A stretch of 64,000 nt of DNA, from the NCBI GenBank assembly GCA_013822345.1, contig PNKH01000016.1, positions 1 to 64,000 of the forward strand, written 5' to 3'. The notes below the pieces were generated by a model. That model had not been told where the DNA came from, did not search any database, and saw only the letters and a program-made list of their open reading frames with translations. Both the position numbers and the translations under genes were made by a program. Shown here piece by piece: positions 39,921 to 50,129 of this stretch. The stretch's first letter is position 1. Each line of letters opens with the position of its first letter. This DNA comes from Isosphaera sp. (lineage in GTDB: Bacteria; Planctomycetota; Planctomycetia; Gemmatales; Gemmataceae).

Positions 39921-41054
39921 TCACCGCTGCTCGGTTGGAGGGGCGTCCCCGGAGATCAGATCCTTCAATTTCCCGAACAGCCCCTTCCGCGGGGCCGGCG
40001 GGGTGACCCCGTCGAGCTCGGCCAGGCGGCGGAACAACTCCTCCTGCTCGGCCGACAGGGCGGCCGGGGTCTCGACCACCAGCTGCACCAGCAGGTCGCC
40101 CTTCCGCCGCGGGTCGTCGAGGTCCGGCATCCCGTGCCCCGGGACCCGCAGGACGGTGGTGTGGGTCTGCGCCCCGCGGGGCACCTCGGCCGTCACCTTC
40201 TGCCCGGTCAGGGTGGGGATCTCGACCGGCCCGCCGAGGGCCGCCCGGGCGAACGACACCGGGAACTGGCAGATCAGGTTGTGCCCGTCCCGCTCGAACA
40301 CCTTGTGCTCGCGGACCCGGACGACCAGCTCCAGGTCGCCGCGGGCGGCCCCCGGCGGCCCCTCGTGCCCGCGGCCCGGGACGGTCAGCCGGACCCGGGT
40401 GTCGACCCCCGGCGGGACCGGCACGTCGATCGACTCCCGGGTCTCGACCCGGCCGACCCCGCGGCACGCCGGGCACGGGTCGGTGACCACCACCCCGCGG
40501 CCGCCGCACCCCCGGCACGCCTGGGCGAACGAGAACATCCCGCCCAGGGACGCCGTCTCCCCGCCGGTCCCCTTGCACCGCCGGCACGGGGCCGGGTGCG
40601 TCCCCGGCTTCGCCCCGGTCCCGCCGCACCCCCGGCAGTTCGCCTCGTACCGGACCGACACCGTCCGCTTCACCCCGGTCGCCGCCTCCAGCAGGTCGAC
40701 GTCCAGGATGTCCTCGATGTCCTCCCCGCGGCGCGGGGCCCGGGGCCGCCGCCGGCCGCCCGCGAACGCCCCGCCGAACACCTGCGACAGGATGTCCCCG
40801 AGGTCCACCCCGCCGCCGGCCGCCGCCTGGGCCAGGCCGTCGTGCCCGTACCGGTCGTACACCTGCCGCCGCTGGGCGTCCTTCAGCACCTCGTAGGCTT
40901 CCGTCACCTCCTTGAACCGGACCTCGGCCTCCGGGTCGCCGACGTTCCGGTCCGGGTGGTGCTGCATGGCGAGCCGGCGGTACGCCTTGTTCACCTCCAC
41001 CTCGGTCGCCGTCCGGGCGACCCCGAGGACCTCGTAGTAGTCCCGCTTGGCCAT
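39921..41054 (-). CDS. dnaJ: Chaperone DnaJ
   Basis: A 377-residue type I DnaJ. J domain with HPD at 33-35 (QHHPDRN), a short Gly-rich linker (AAAGGGVDLGDILSQVFGG), four zinc-binding CxxCxGxG repeats (CRGCGGTG, CRRCKGTG, CRGCGGRG, CPACRGVG) and the C-terminal substrate-binding domains. It delivers clients to DnaK and stimulates its ATPase. The last ~30 residues (KGLFGKLKDLISGDAPPTEQR) are an uncommon basic tail. Confidence 0.95.
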   Translation of the reverse strand: MAKRDYYEVLGVARTATEVEVNKAYRRLAMQHHPDRNVGDPEAEVRFKEVTEAYEVLKDAQRRQVYDRYGHDGLAQAAAGGGVDLGDILSQVFGGAFAGGRRRPRAPRRGEDIEDILDVDLLEAATGVKRTVSVRYEANCRGCGGTGAKPGTHPAPCRRCKGTGGETASLGGMFSFAQACRGCGGRGVVVTDPCPACRGVGRVETRESIDVPVPPGVDTRVRLTVPGRGHEGPPGAARGDLELVVRVREHKVFERDGHNLICQFPVSFARAALGGPVEIPTLTGQKVTAEVPRGAQTHTTVLRVPGHGMPDLDDPRRKGDLLVQLVVETPAALSAEQEELFRRLAELDGVTPPAPRKGLFGKLKDLISGDAPPTEQR

Positions 41055-41056
41055 AG

Positions 41057-41184
41057 GAGTGGGCAGTGGACAGTGGACAGTGGGCAGTCGGCCGACACCA
41101 CACCCATGATACGGCGTGGGCAGCGGGTGGTGAACGCGGGCCGCCCCGCTTCACTGCCCACTGCCCACCGTCCACTGCCCACTC
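41057..41184. repeat. Heptad-arm inverted repeat between groEL and dnaJ
   Basis: Left GGGCAGT, GGACAGT, GGACAGT, GGGCAGT; right ACTGCCC, ACTGCCC, ACCGTCC, ACTGCCC. Both have strict 7-base period, separated by about 60 bases. It ends a few bases before the stop of the groEL gene and begins three bases before the dnaJ ATG. Confidence 0.94.
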
Positions 41185-41187
41185 GGC

Positions 41188-42837
41188 TCAGGCCACCGCC
41201 CCGGTGATCTTCGACTTCTTGTCGTCCTCGTCGATCTTGGTGACCATCACCTCGGTGGTGAGCATCAGCCCGGCGATGCTGGCGGCGTTCTGCAGGGCGC
41301 TGCGGGTCACCTTCAAGGGGTCGATGATCCCGGCCTTGAACATGTCGACGTACTCGTCGTTGTTCGCGTCGTACCCGAGGTTCGGGTTCTTCTCGCCCCG
41401 GGTCGCCACCTCGTCGGCGATCACCGCCCCGTCCCGGCCGCAGTTCTCGGCGATCGTCCGGACCGGCTTCTGCAGCGCCCGGGCGACGATCTCCGCCCCG
41501 ATCCGCTCGTCCCCCTTCAGCTTCTCGCTCAGCTGCTCGACCGCCGGGACGCACCGCAGCAGGGCCACCCCGCCGCCCGGGACGATCCCCTCGGACACGG
41601 CCGCCCGGGTGGCGTGCAGGGCGTCCTCGACCCGCCCCTTGGTCTGCTTCATCTCGGCCTCGGTCGCCGCCCCGACCTTGATGATCGCCACCCCCCCGAC
41701 GAGCTTCGCCAGCCGCTCGCTGAACTTCTCCTTGTCGTACTCGCTCTCGGTCTGGTTCATCTGGGTGCGGATCGTCCCGACCCGGGCCTCGATCGCCTCC
41801 CGCCGCTTCTTGTCCGGGTTCACCACCAGGGTGCAGTTCTCCTTCTCCACCACCACCTGGTCGGCCGTCCCGAGCAGGTCGAGCCCGACGTTCTCGATCT
41901 TGATCCCGCGGTCCTCGCTGACGAACGTCCCGCCGGTCAGGACGGCGATGTCCTCCATCATCGCCTTCCGCCGGTCCCCGAACCCCGGGGACTTGACCGC
42001 GCACACCTCCAGCAGCTGCTTCAGCCGGTTCACCACCAGCACCGCCAGGGCCTCGCTCTCCACGTCCTCGGCGACGATCAGCAGCGGCTTGCGGGCCTGG
42101 GCCACCTTGTCCAAGAGCGGCAGGATCTCCCGGACGTTCGACAGCTTCTTCTCCAGGAGCAGGACCAGGACGTTCTCCTGCTCCCACTTCAGGTCGGCGT
42201 TGCCGTACGCGAAGTACGGGGAGATGTACCCCTTGTCGAACTGCATCCCCTCGACCAGGTCGAGGGTGGTCTCGGACGTCTTCCCCTCCTCGACGGTGAT
42301 GACCCCGTCCTTGCCGATCTTGTCGAACGCCCGGGCCATCAGCTCGCCGACCTTCGGGTCGTTGTTGGCCGAGATGCTGGCGATGTTCTGGAGGTCCTCG
42401 TTCCCGCCCTTGTCGATCGGCCGGATGGTCCGGGCGAGCTGGTTCTCCAGGTGCTCGACGGCCCGGGCGACGGCCTTGTCGATGCCGCGCTTGACGCCCA
42501 TCGGGTTGGCGCCGGAGGTGATGTTCCGCAGCCCCTCCTGGTAGATCGCCAGGGCGAGCACGGTGGCGGTGGTGGTCCCGTCGCCGGCGATGTCGCTGGT
42601 CTTCTGGGCGACCGCGTTGACCAGCTTCGCCCCCATGTTCTCGAACGCGTCCGGGAGGTCGATCTCCTTCGACACGGTGACCCCGTCCTTGGTGACGGTC
42701 GGGCCGCCGAACGACTTGTCGATGATGACGTTCCGGCCGGTCGGCCCGAGGGTCGAGCCGACCGCCCGGGCGAGCTTCTCGGCCCCGGCCAGGAGCTTCT
42801 TCCGGGCGTCGTCGGTGTAGAGCAGTTGCTTCGCCAT
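41188..42837 (-). CDS. groEL: Chaperonin GroEL (paralogue without GGM tail)
   Basis: A 549-residue 60-kDa chaperonin. ATP-binding DGTTT (D86-T90 in [10 protein letters not shown]) and the GVITVEEGKTS and [11 protein letters not shown] segments are intact. The C-terminus ends KSKITGAVA without the Gly-Gly-Met repeat that fills the ring cavity in typical GroEL, so its folding chamber should differ. It follows groES on the same strand. Compared with the upstream paralogue (43511) it lacks the apical/intermediate insert. Specialised paralogues of this kind exist in other bacteria. Confidence 0.95.
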   Translation of the reverse strand: MAKQLLYTDDARKKLLAGAEKLARAVGSTLGPTGRNVIIDKSFGGPTVTKDGVTVSKEIDLPDAFENMGAKLVNAVAQKTSDIAGDGTTTATVLALAIYQEGLRNITSGANPMGVKRGIDKAVARAVEHLENQLARTIRPIDKGGNEDLQNIASISANNDPKVGELMARAFDKIGKDGVITVEEGKTSETTLDLVEGMQFDKGYISPYFAYGNADLKWEQENVLVLLLEKKLSNVREILPLLDKVAQARKPLLIVAEDVESEALAVLVVNRLKQLLEVCAVKSPGFGDRRKAMMEDIAVLTGGTFVSEDRGIKIENVGLDLLGTADQVVVEKENCTLVVNPDKKRREAIEARVGTIRTQMNQTESEYDKEKFSERLAKLVGGVAIIKVGAATEAEMKQTKGRVEDALHATRAAVSEGIVPGGGVALLRCVPAVEQLSEKLKGDERIGAEIVARALQKPVRTIAENCGRDGAVIADEVATRGEKNPNLGYDANNDEYVDMFKAGIIDPLKVTRSALQNAASIAGLMLTTEVMVTKIDEDDKKSKITGAVA

Positions 42838-42862
42838 CGCCAGGCTCCGGTGTCTCGGTGTT

Positions 42863-43024
42863 AGCCCCGAAGGGGCGGGTGAGTGTAACCAGGGGTGGGG
42901 CGCAGCGCAACCCCTGGCGGGCGTCGGCGGGGTTGCACTCGGTCGGCCGCCGGGGTGACGTCCGCGCCGCCAGGGGTTGCGCTGCGCCCCACCCCTGGCT
43001 ACACTCGGTCGCCCCTCCGGGGCT
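42863..43024. repeat. Long inverted repeat between groES and groEL
   Basis: Left AGCCCCGAAGGGGCGGGTGA, then AACCAGGGGTGGGGCGCAGC; right CTGCGCCCCACCCCTGGCTA, then GTCGCCCCTCCGGGGCT. The arms are about 55 bases with mismatches, the longest in the window. It fills the whole groES-groEL gap except about 25 bases. Confidence 0.93.
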
Positions 43025-43034
43025 GCAGGCCGAG

Positions 43035-43355
43035 TTACTTCGCCAGCTTGGCGAGGATGTCGGTCTCGCGGAGGATCTTCAGCTCCTGCCCGTTCACCTC
43101 GACGTCGGACCCGCTGTACTTCCCGTACAGGACGGTGTCCCCGACCTTCACCCCTAGGGCGAGGCGGTTCCCGTCGTCGTTCAGCTTCCCCGGGCCGACG
43201 GCGATCACCTTCCCCTGCTGCGGCTTCTGCTTGGCGGTGTCCGGCAGGAGGATGCCGCCCGCCGTCTTCTCCTCCGCCTCGGTCGGCTCGACCACCACCC
43301 GGTCGTCGAGCGGCTTCAGGGTGAGCTGGGCGGCGGCTTCTTGCTTCTTGGCCAT
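43035..43355 (-). CDS. groES: Co-chaperonin GroES
   Basis: A 106-residue GroES. It starts with an extra basic/Ala segment (AKKQEAAAQ) before the canonical [29 protein letters not shown] (about 11-39; mobile loop included), then [29 protein letters not shown] and the C-terminal [11 protein letters not shown]. It caps GroEL rings. ATG at 43355 gives a normal start; the upstream extension to 43427 is not conserved. It lies between the two groEL genes. Confidence 0.95.
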   Translation of the reverse strand: MAKKQEAAAQLTLKPLDDRVVVEPTEAEEKTAGGILLPDTAKQKPQQGKVIAVGPGKLNDDGNRLALGVKVGDTVLYGKYSGSDVEVNGQELKILRETDILAKLAK

Positions 43356-43414
43356 TAGTGGCTCCGGGGCACGTATTGGTAGTTGGTGTGTCGGTAATGC
43401 TGGTTGTTTTCGCC

Positions 43415-43510
43415 GGTCACTGGTCATTAGTCATTAGTTCTTGGTCATTAGTCACGCAGCGGGGGCGGACGCCAATGACCAAGGACTAATGACCAGGGAC
43501 TAATGACCAC
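43415..43510. repeat. Heptad-arm inverted repeat between the upstream groEL and groES
   Basis: Left GGTCATT, AGTCATT, AGTTCTT, GGTCATT; right AATGACC, AAGGACT, AATGACC, AGGGACT, AATGACC. A strict 7-base period in both arms. It abuts the stop codon of the upstream groEL (43511). Confidence 0.95.
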
Positions 43511-45247
<1,737 letters not shown>

Positions 45248-45452
45248 GGGGGTATCCTTTCGGTCCGTTCCGCCGGGCGGTTGGTGAACGCGGGGATCGG
45301 TCGCAGCCCACTGCAACCCGGGTGCCGCGGCGGGAGGCGGTTGTTAGTGTTTGGTAGACAATGACTTGCGGTGACTGATCTGGGCGGATAAGCGGTCGGC
45401 GGTGTCAATGTGGCAGAATCCGCCCGGCGGACGTGCGGCGAAATGGCAGGCG

Positions 45453-45878
45453 TCAGGTGATCTCGGGGAAGAGGCCGTCTTCGGCGAGCAACCGGCGGAG
45501 GACGATCAAATCCGAGTCGTTCATCCGCAACCGCTCGATGGTCCCCCGCCCGATCGCGGTGGTCGCGACCAACTGGCCCGGAGACACGGACGACCACCCG
45601 GGGTGTTCCTCCCAGATGTCCGACCGGGGGTTGAACAGCCGGACGGGCTCGCCGGACGCCGGGTCGGCGCCGTCGGTGAAGGCCCACTTGTGGCCGTTGC
45701 AACTCGGGCAGGCGAGGGCCAGGTTGGACGGGTCGTCGGACCCGCCGGCCGTCCGCGGGTTGACGTGGTCGATCGGGAACGTGGCCACCTGACCGCGGGC
45801 CGGCAACCGGCAGTACTCGCAACGGTTGCCGGCGCGGGTAACGACCTCGGCCCGGACCGACCCCGGGACGACACTCAC
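45453..45878 (-). CDS. HNH endonuclease
   Basis: A 141-residue HNH nuclease. Zinc ligands CEYC (C20, C23) and CPSC (C57, C60) frame the catalytic FPIDHVNPRTAGGSDDPSNLALACPSC segment (H38, N52), with NGHK (H63) completing the site. The C-terminal half (GHKWAFTDGADPASGEPVRLFNPR) is typical of cyanobacterial/planctomycete stand-alone HNH genes. The ATG overlaps the stop of the 91-residue upstream gene (ATGA), so the two are a coupled pair. Its DNA target is unknown. Confidence 0.9.
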   Translation of the reverse strand: MSVVPGSVRAEVVTRAGNRCEYCRLPARGQVATFPIDHVNPRTAGGSDDPSNLALACPSCNGHKWAFTDGADPASGEPVRLFNPRSDIWEEHPGWSSVSPGQLVATTAIGRGTIERLRMNDSDLIVLRRLLAEDGLFPEIT

Positions 45879-46150
45879 GCCGGGCCGCCGAGTTCGGGGC
45901 AGACGGCGAGGAGGCGGCGGAGGGCGCGCTCGGCCTCGAGTTTCTCGAGTGACCGCTGCTGGGTGAAGGCGACCCAGGCGAGGAGCTCGGCGTGCTCGGC
46001 CGGGGTGAGGAACTCCTTCCGCTCGCCGAGGTCGAGGATGCGGCGGTCGAGGGCCGGGTCGAGGGCGTACCCGGCCATTCGGCGGAGGGCGGAGTGGGAG
46101 GACGCGAGGGCGTCCTGCCAGGCCGGTTCGGCGGTTGTTGGGGTGACCAC
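45875..46150 (-). CDS. Small partner of HNH nuclease
   Basis: A 91-residue, mostly helical protein (RRILDLGERKEFLTPAEHAELLAWVAFTQQR, about 40-70) of a family that often precedes HNH genes. The pairing suggests a regulator or antitoxin-like partner, but this is not shown. GTG at 46150 follows a GGGAGGT ribosome-binding site. TACAAT at 46183-46178 is a possible -10 and is followed by GGCCGACCCCCGG, as upstream of the DUF4058 gene at 22140. Confidence 0.7.
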   Translation of the reverse strand: MVTPTTAEPAWQDALASSHSALRRMAGYALDPALDRRILDLGERKEFLTPAEHAELLAWVAFTQQRSLEKLEAERALRRLLAVCPELGGPA

Positions 46151-46225
46151 TCGTGAACCTCCCGGGGGTCGGCCGTGATTGTACCAGACGGGTCGGCGGT
46201 CCGGAACCGCGGGCCGGTCAACGCA

Positions 46226-46256
46226 CCGGCCGGGCGAGTCGGACTCGCCCGGCCGG
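46226..46256 (-). terminator. Hairpin after the PEP-CTERM gene
   Basis: CCGGCCGGGCGAGT and ACTCGCCCGGCCGG form a perfect 14-bp stem with a 3-base loop, 29 bases 3' of the PEP-CTERM gene stop on the minus strand. No U-tract follows. Confidence 0.5.
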
Positions 46257-46284
46257 CTGGGAGTGGTCAGGTCGGCGACGAACT

Positions 46285-47184
46285 TCAGGCGGCAACGGCC
46301 TTCCGCCGGCGGATGTACCCGGCGACACCGGCCACCCCGACGCCCAGCAGCGCGATGCTGGCCGGCTCGGGCACGGTCGGGACGGCGGTGATGTCTCGGA
46401 CGGTGACGCCGGCGCCGACGCCGATCGCCCCGACCGGGGTGAGCGCCCCGGTGGCCAGGTTCATGGTGAACAGCGTGTTGTTGAACGACACGAACGCGGT
46501 GTTGGCCTGGCCGGAGATGTCGAACCCGACATTCGTCGTCGGGGCGTCGGCGCCGAGCGACCCGACGGCGACCAGGACGCCGTCGTTCGGCGGGTTCTGG
46601 ATCGCCAGCACGTTCGTGTTGGACTCGATGTCGAACAGGGTCGTCGGCACCCCGAGGGCCCCGAGGAAGCTGTTCAGGTACCCGACGGCGCTGACGCTCG
46701 GGTTGGCCGTCCCCGGCCCGGTCAGCGGCAGGTCGACGTTCGTCACCCCGGCCCCGCCGGCGGTGATCCGCAGGTTCTGGTCGGCGTTGTTCACGATCCG
46801 GAGGGCGTTCGGGGCCGGGTTGAAGTCGATCCCGTAGGCCCCGGCGTCGGCGTCCGACAGGAGCGTGGTCAAGGTGTTGATCAGGGTGGTGGCCCCGGTG
46901 GTCGTGTTCACCGTGTACACCCGGCCGGTCCCGACGACCCCGCCGGTCTGCTGCCGGGTCAGGGCCACCAGCACCCCGTCGACCGGACGGAAGTCGATCC
47001 CGACCACCGACTCGCCGGCCCCGAGGCCGCCGATGCCGATCAGCGGGCTGACCGTACCGGGGGTGGCGCTGTCGAACGAGAAGATCTGGTTGTTCGTGGT
47101 CAGGCCGAAGATGATGTCGGCCTTGGCGGACTGCGCGGACAGGGCCCCGGCCACGACGGCGAGGGCGGCGAGCAACCGACGCAT
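46285..47184 (-). CDS. DUF4394 protein with PEP-CTERM sorting signal
   Basis: A 299-residue exported protein. A signal peptide (MRRLLAALAVVAGALSAQSAKA) is followed by a DUF4394 beta-propeller-like domain (IFGLTTNNQIFSFDSATPG..., GIDFRPVDGVLVALT, VNLP/TLFDIESNTNVLAIQNPP, GVGAGVTVRDI). The end is a PEP-CTERM sorting tail, VPEPASIALLGVGVAGVAG then RRRK (from 271). Such proteins are cleaved and anchored by exosortase; no exosortase is in the window. A good promoter lies upstream (47293-47264). Confidence 0.92.
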   Translation of the reverse strand: MRRLLAALAVVAGALSAQSAKADIIFGLTTNNQIFSFDSATPGTVSPLIGIGGLGAGESVVGIDFRPVDGVLVALTRQQTGGVVGTGRVYTVNTTTGATTLINTLTTLLSDADAGAYGIDFNPAPNALRIVNNADQNLRITAGGAGVTNVDLPLTGPGTANPSVSAVGYLNSFLGALGVPTTLFDIESNTNVLAIQNPPNDGVLVAVGSLGADAPTTNVGFDISGQANTAFVSFNNTLFTMNLATGALTPVGAIGVGAGVTVRDITAVPTVPEPASIALLGVGVAGVAGYIRRRKAVAA

Positions 47185-47263
47185 GGGCGCATCTCCGATG
47201 AGTGACGGGAGGGTTGCGTCACCGCGGGCCGCGGGCGATTCCCGGTTCGCCGCGGGGACGTGG

Positions 47264-47293
47264 ATAGATTCGCAGAATGGGGGAACGGGTCAA
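47264..47293 (-). promoter_or_regulatory. Promoter of the PEP-CTERM gene with AT-rich upstream patch
   Basis: TTGACC (47293-47288) and ATCTAT (47269-47264) with an 18-base spacer. The preceding AAATAATTATGTTTTAA (47310-47294) is strikingly AT-rich and may act as an UP element. The leader is about 75 bases. Confidence 0.45.
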
Positions 47294-47358
47294 GTTAAAA
47301 CATAATTATTTCGCCCGGGTTCACGGCACACCTGACACGACCGCTACCACCGGCACGG

Positions 47359-48369
47359 TCAGTAGTGCAGCAACAGCCTCGGCGGCGGCTTGTTCCCGCG
47401 GCGGTCGAGGGCCGCCGACAGCAGCACCGCCAGCACCGCCCCGGCGCTGCAGTACAGCCCCAGGTCCTGCCACCACGTCCGCTCCAGCTCGTACTTCCGC
47501 AGCTCCGCCCGCTCGTCGTTCTCGACCTTCGCCAGCGCCGCCGGGCTGTTCGCCGCCGCCTCCCGCGCCTTCACCAGGTTCGGGTCCTCGCTCACGTGCC
47601 GGCGGATCGCCCGCTCCATCCCGAACCCGCTCGACACCTGCGCCGCGATCAGGCTGAACCCCAGCCCGGCGGCCACCCCGACCACCACCTTCCGCCACGG
47701 CCACACCCCGGCCACCCGCCGCGGCAACCTGCTCGGGTCGAGGCCCGGCGCCAGCCGGTCCGCCCACGCGAACGCCAGGGCGACCAGTAGCAGCACCAGG
47801 TACGGGAACATCACCCGCCAGTCGGCGCTCACCTTGTCGATCCACGCCCCCCGGCCGGGCATGTTCTGCTCCAGCTCGAAGTTCCGGCTGACCGACCCGA
47901 ACATCGCCTGCCACGGGCTCTGCGAGTGGGCCGGGTGGCCGCCGTAGTACGACCCGACCCACCGGAAGAACAGGCTGACGAACACGACCGTCAGGAGCAC
48001 CGCCGGGAGCCACGCGACCACCCGCGGGGAGATGGTGATGCCGCGGGCCTCGGTGTACCCCGGCAGCGCCGGGACGGCGGCCGGGGCGGCCGGCGCGACC
48101 GGGACCGGTTGGACGTACCCGGGCGGCGCGGCCGGCGGGGTCGGCGGCATCGGCGGCCCCGGGGGTGGGGCGGCCGGCGGGGCCGGGGCCGCGGCCAGGG
48201 CGGGGGGCGGCTCCGGGGCCGGCGCGGCGGGCTCCGGGAGGACGGCCGGGGTGTACCGCGGCGGCACGTCGAACGGCTTCATGCACGACGGGCAGGTCAC
48301 CTCCCGGCCGGCGAAGTCGTCGGCCACCGGGACCGGCTTCATGCACCGCGGACAGATCAGCTTGATCAC
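47359..48369 (-). CDS. Membrane protein with N-terminal zinc ribbon
   Basis: A 336-residue protein. A short zinc ribbon (CPRCMKPVPVADDFAGREVTCPSCMKPF, Cys pairs at 6/9 and 26/29) and a Pro/Ala-rich linker (about 37-105) precede four predicted transmembrane helices (about 117-137, 190-207, 228-245, 305-325). This zinc-ribbon/MJ0042-like start is frequent in planctomycete membrane proteins. Function is unknown. GTG at 48369 starts at the ribbon; the inverted repeat at 48379 lies directly upstream. Confidence 0.78.
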   Translation of the reverse strand: MIKLICPRCMKPVPVADDFAGREVTCPSCMKPFDVPPRYTPAVLPEPAAPAPEPPPALAAAPAPPAAPPPGPPMPPTPPAAPPGYVQPVPVAPAAPAAVPALPGYTEARGITISPRVVAWLPAVLLTVVFVSLFFRWVGSYYGGHPAHSQSPWQAMFGSVSRNFELEQNMPGRGAWIDKVSADWRVMFPYLVLLLVALAFAWADRLAPGLDPSRLPRRVAGVWPWRKVVVGVAAGLGFSLIAAQVSSGFGMERAIRRHVSEDPNLVKAREAAANSPAALAKVENDERAELRKYELERTWWQDLGLYCSAGAVLAVLLSAALDRRGNKPPPRLLLHY

Positions 48370-48378
48370 GGGTTCCCT

Positions 48379-48470
48379 CGAATCGGTCGTGTCTCCGTTC
48401 CGCCGCTTGCGGCGCTGCCCACCCCTGGCCGCAGCGCCGCAAGCGGCGGAACGGAGACACGACCCTCGAA
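48379..48470. repeat. Inverted repeat between nnrD and the zinc-ribbon gene
   Basis: Left CGGTCGTGTCTCCGTTCCGC continues CGCTTGCGGCGCTG; the right arm is the complement (CAGCGCCGCAAGCGGCGGAA and on). The arms are about 35 bases with a short loop (CCCACCCCTGGC). It abuts the nnrD stop. Confidence 0.93.
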
Positions 48471-49346
48471 TCACCAGCGGGCTTCCAGCTCCCGGAACGC
48501 GGCCGGCAGGTGCTCCAGCAGGTCGGCGGCGGTCAGCCCGGTCTGGCCCAGGTCGGCGGCGGCCAGGTCGCCGGCGCGGCCGTGGGCCCACGCCCCGAGG
48601 GCGGCCGCGTCGAACGGGTCGAGCCCCTGCCCGACCAGGGCGGCGACCACCCCGGTCAGCACGTCCCCGGTCCCGCCGGTCGCCATCCCGGGGTTGCCGG
48701 TCGTGTTCCGGAACACCCGCCGGCCGTCGGTCACCAGGGTGCCCGACCCCTTCAGCAGGAGCACGACCCGTGCCCGGGCGGCGAACCCGACGGCGGCCCG
48801 GAGCCGGTCCTCGGGGGTCCGCGGGGCCGGGTCGCCGGTGAGCCGGGCGAACTCCCCGGGGTGCGGGGTGAGGACGAGCGGGGCGGCCCGGCCCGGGAAC
48901 GGGTCGGCGAACGGGGCGACCGCGTTCAGCCCGTCGGCGTCGAGGACGACCGGGGTGTCGATCAGCCCGCCGACGACCGCCCGGACGAACCCGCGGACGT
49001 GCGCCCCCGGCCCGAGCCCCGGCCCGACCGCGACCACGTCCGCCTGCCTCCCGAGGTCGACCACCTCGTCGGCCGCCCCGTCCCCGAACGACCCGTCGGG
49101 GTCCTGGTGGATGGCCGCGGTGGTGTAGCACGGGTACCCGGCGGCCACCACGTGGCGGACGTCGGACGGGCAGGCGACCCGGACCAGGCCGGCCCCGGCC
49201 CGGAGGGCGGCCCGGCCGGCGAGGACGGCGGCCCCGGCCATCCCGCGGCTGCCGGCGACCACCTGGACGGTGCCGTAGGTCCCCTTGTGGCCGTCCGGCC
49301 GGCGGCGGGGGAGCTGCGGCACCTCGCACACCGGGACGATGTCCAT
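48471..49346 (-). CDS. nnrD: ADP-dependent NAD(P)H-hydrate dehydratase
   Basis: A 291-residue ribokinase-fold dehydratase that repairs hydrated NAD(P)H. HKGTYGTVQVVAGSRGMAGAAVLAGRAALRAGAGLVRV (about 20-57) is the family N-terminus, followed by AVGPGLG (105-111), VLDADGLNAVA (133-143), LTPHPGEFARL (158-168) and GNPGMATGGTGDVLTG (about 217-232) with the catalytic Asp. The epimerase domain (NnrE) of bifunctional forms is absent. TATAAC at 49379-49374 may be its -10 box. Confidence 0.93.
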   Translation of the reverse strand: MDIVPVCEVPQLPRRRPDGHKGTYGTVQVVAGSRGMAGAAVLAGRAALRAGAGLVRVACPSDVRHVVAAGYPCYTTAAIHQDPDGSFGDGAADEVVDLGRQADVVAVGPGLGPGAHVRGFVRAVVGGLIDTPVVLDADGLNAVAPFADPFPGRAAPLVLTPHPGEFARLTGDPAPRTPEDRLRAAVGFAARARVVLLLKGSGTLVTDGRRVFRNTTGNPGMATGGTGDVLTGVVAALVGQGLDPFDAAALGAWAHGRAGDLAAADLGQTGLTAADLLEHLPAAFRELEARW

Positions 49347-49459
49347 CGGCCGCCCTCCGGTCCGGTGCGGCGAGTTATACGGAGGGGCCGCGCGGCGGAC
49401 ACGCCGGGGTTTCCGGCGGCCGCGGGTTCGGGTACAAGGGCGGGAGAGGAGGGAGAGCG

Positions 49460-50068
49460 ATGTCGAACCGCGTGGCGAAGCCGGTGCCGACGTTCCGGGC
49501 TGACGCCTCGTTCCGGACGTGGACCGGCGACGAGTACGACGACATGGTCCGGAAGGGCGTGCTGACCCCGTCCGATCAGGTGGAACTCCTTGAAGGGTAC
49601 ATGGTGCTCAAGATGCCCGCCAACCCCGCACACAACTACTCCGTGCTGACCACCGGGAAGAAGTTGGAGCGGGCGATCCCGGGCGGGTGGACCGTGCGAT
49701 GGCAGGTCGGGACGAGCCTGTCGGAGAGTCGGCCCGAACCGGACGTCTCGGTGGCCCGGGGGTCGGACGCGGACTATATCGGGCGGCACCCGGGCCCGGC
49801 AGACCTCGGCCTCGTGGTGGAGGTGTCCGACTCGTCGCTGTACCGGGATCAACTGGACAAGACGCGGATCTACGCCCGGGACCGCGTCCCGGTGTACTGG
49901 GTGGTGAATCTGGTGGACCGCCGGGTCGAGGTGTACACCGACCCGAACGGCCCCGGCGACGACCCGCGGTACCACACCCTGAACGTGTTCGCCGCCGGCA
50001 CCGCCGTCCCGGTCGTCCTCGACGGGGTGACCGTCGGCACCATCCCGGTCGACGAGCTGCTGCCGTAA
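49460..50068 (+). CDS. Uma2-family (DUF820) endonuclease-like protein
   Basis: A 202-residue protein of the Uma2/DUF820 family, which has a PD-(D/E)XK-like fold. Landmarks are MVLKMPANPAHNYSV (about 48-62), RPEPDVSVARGSD (about 90-102, with the catalytic-type Pro-Asp), LVVEVSDSSLYRDQLDKTRIYA (about 115-136) and VPVYWVVNLVDRRVEVY. Family members are abundant in cyanobacteria and planctomycetes; their target is unknown. GGAGGGAG upstream is the ribosome-binding site. Confidence 0.88.
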   Translation: MSNRVAKPVPTFRADASFRTWTGDEYDDMVRKGVLTPSDQVELLEGYMVLKMPANPAHNYSVLTTGKKLERAIPGGWTVRWQVGTSLSESRPEPDVSVARGSDADYIGRHPGPADLGLVVEVSDSSLYRDQLDKTRIYARDRVPVYWVVNLVDRRVEVYTDPNGPGDDPRYHTLNVFAAGTAVPVVLDGVTVGTIPVDELLP

Positions 50069-50129
50069 GCGCGGCCCCGCCCGCCGGTATCCGCCTCCCG
50101 GTCCGCACTTCGCCTTCGAGGACCGGGTC

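Noticed and set aside
45248-45452. CIRCE operator (TTAGCACTC-N9-GAGTGCTAA) or sigma32-type promoter upstream of the first groEL
   Set aside because: No such inverted repeat is found; the region has only a somewhat AT-richer patch. TTGACA at 45409-45404 on the minus strand has no -10 at a proper distance.
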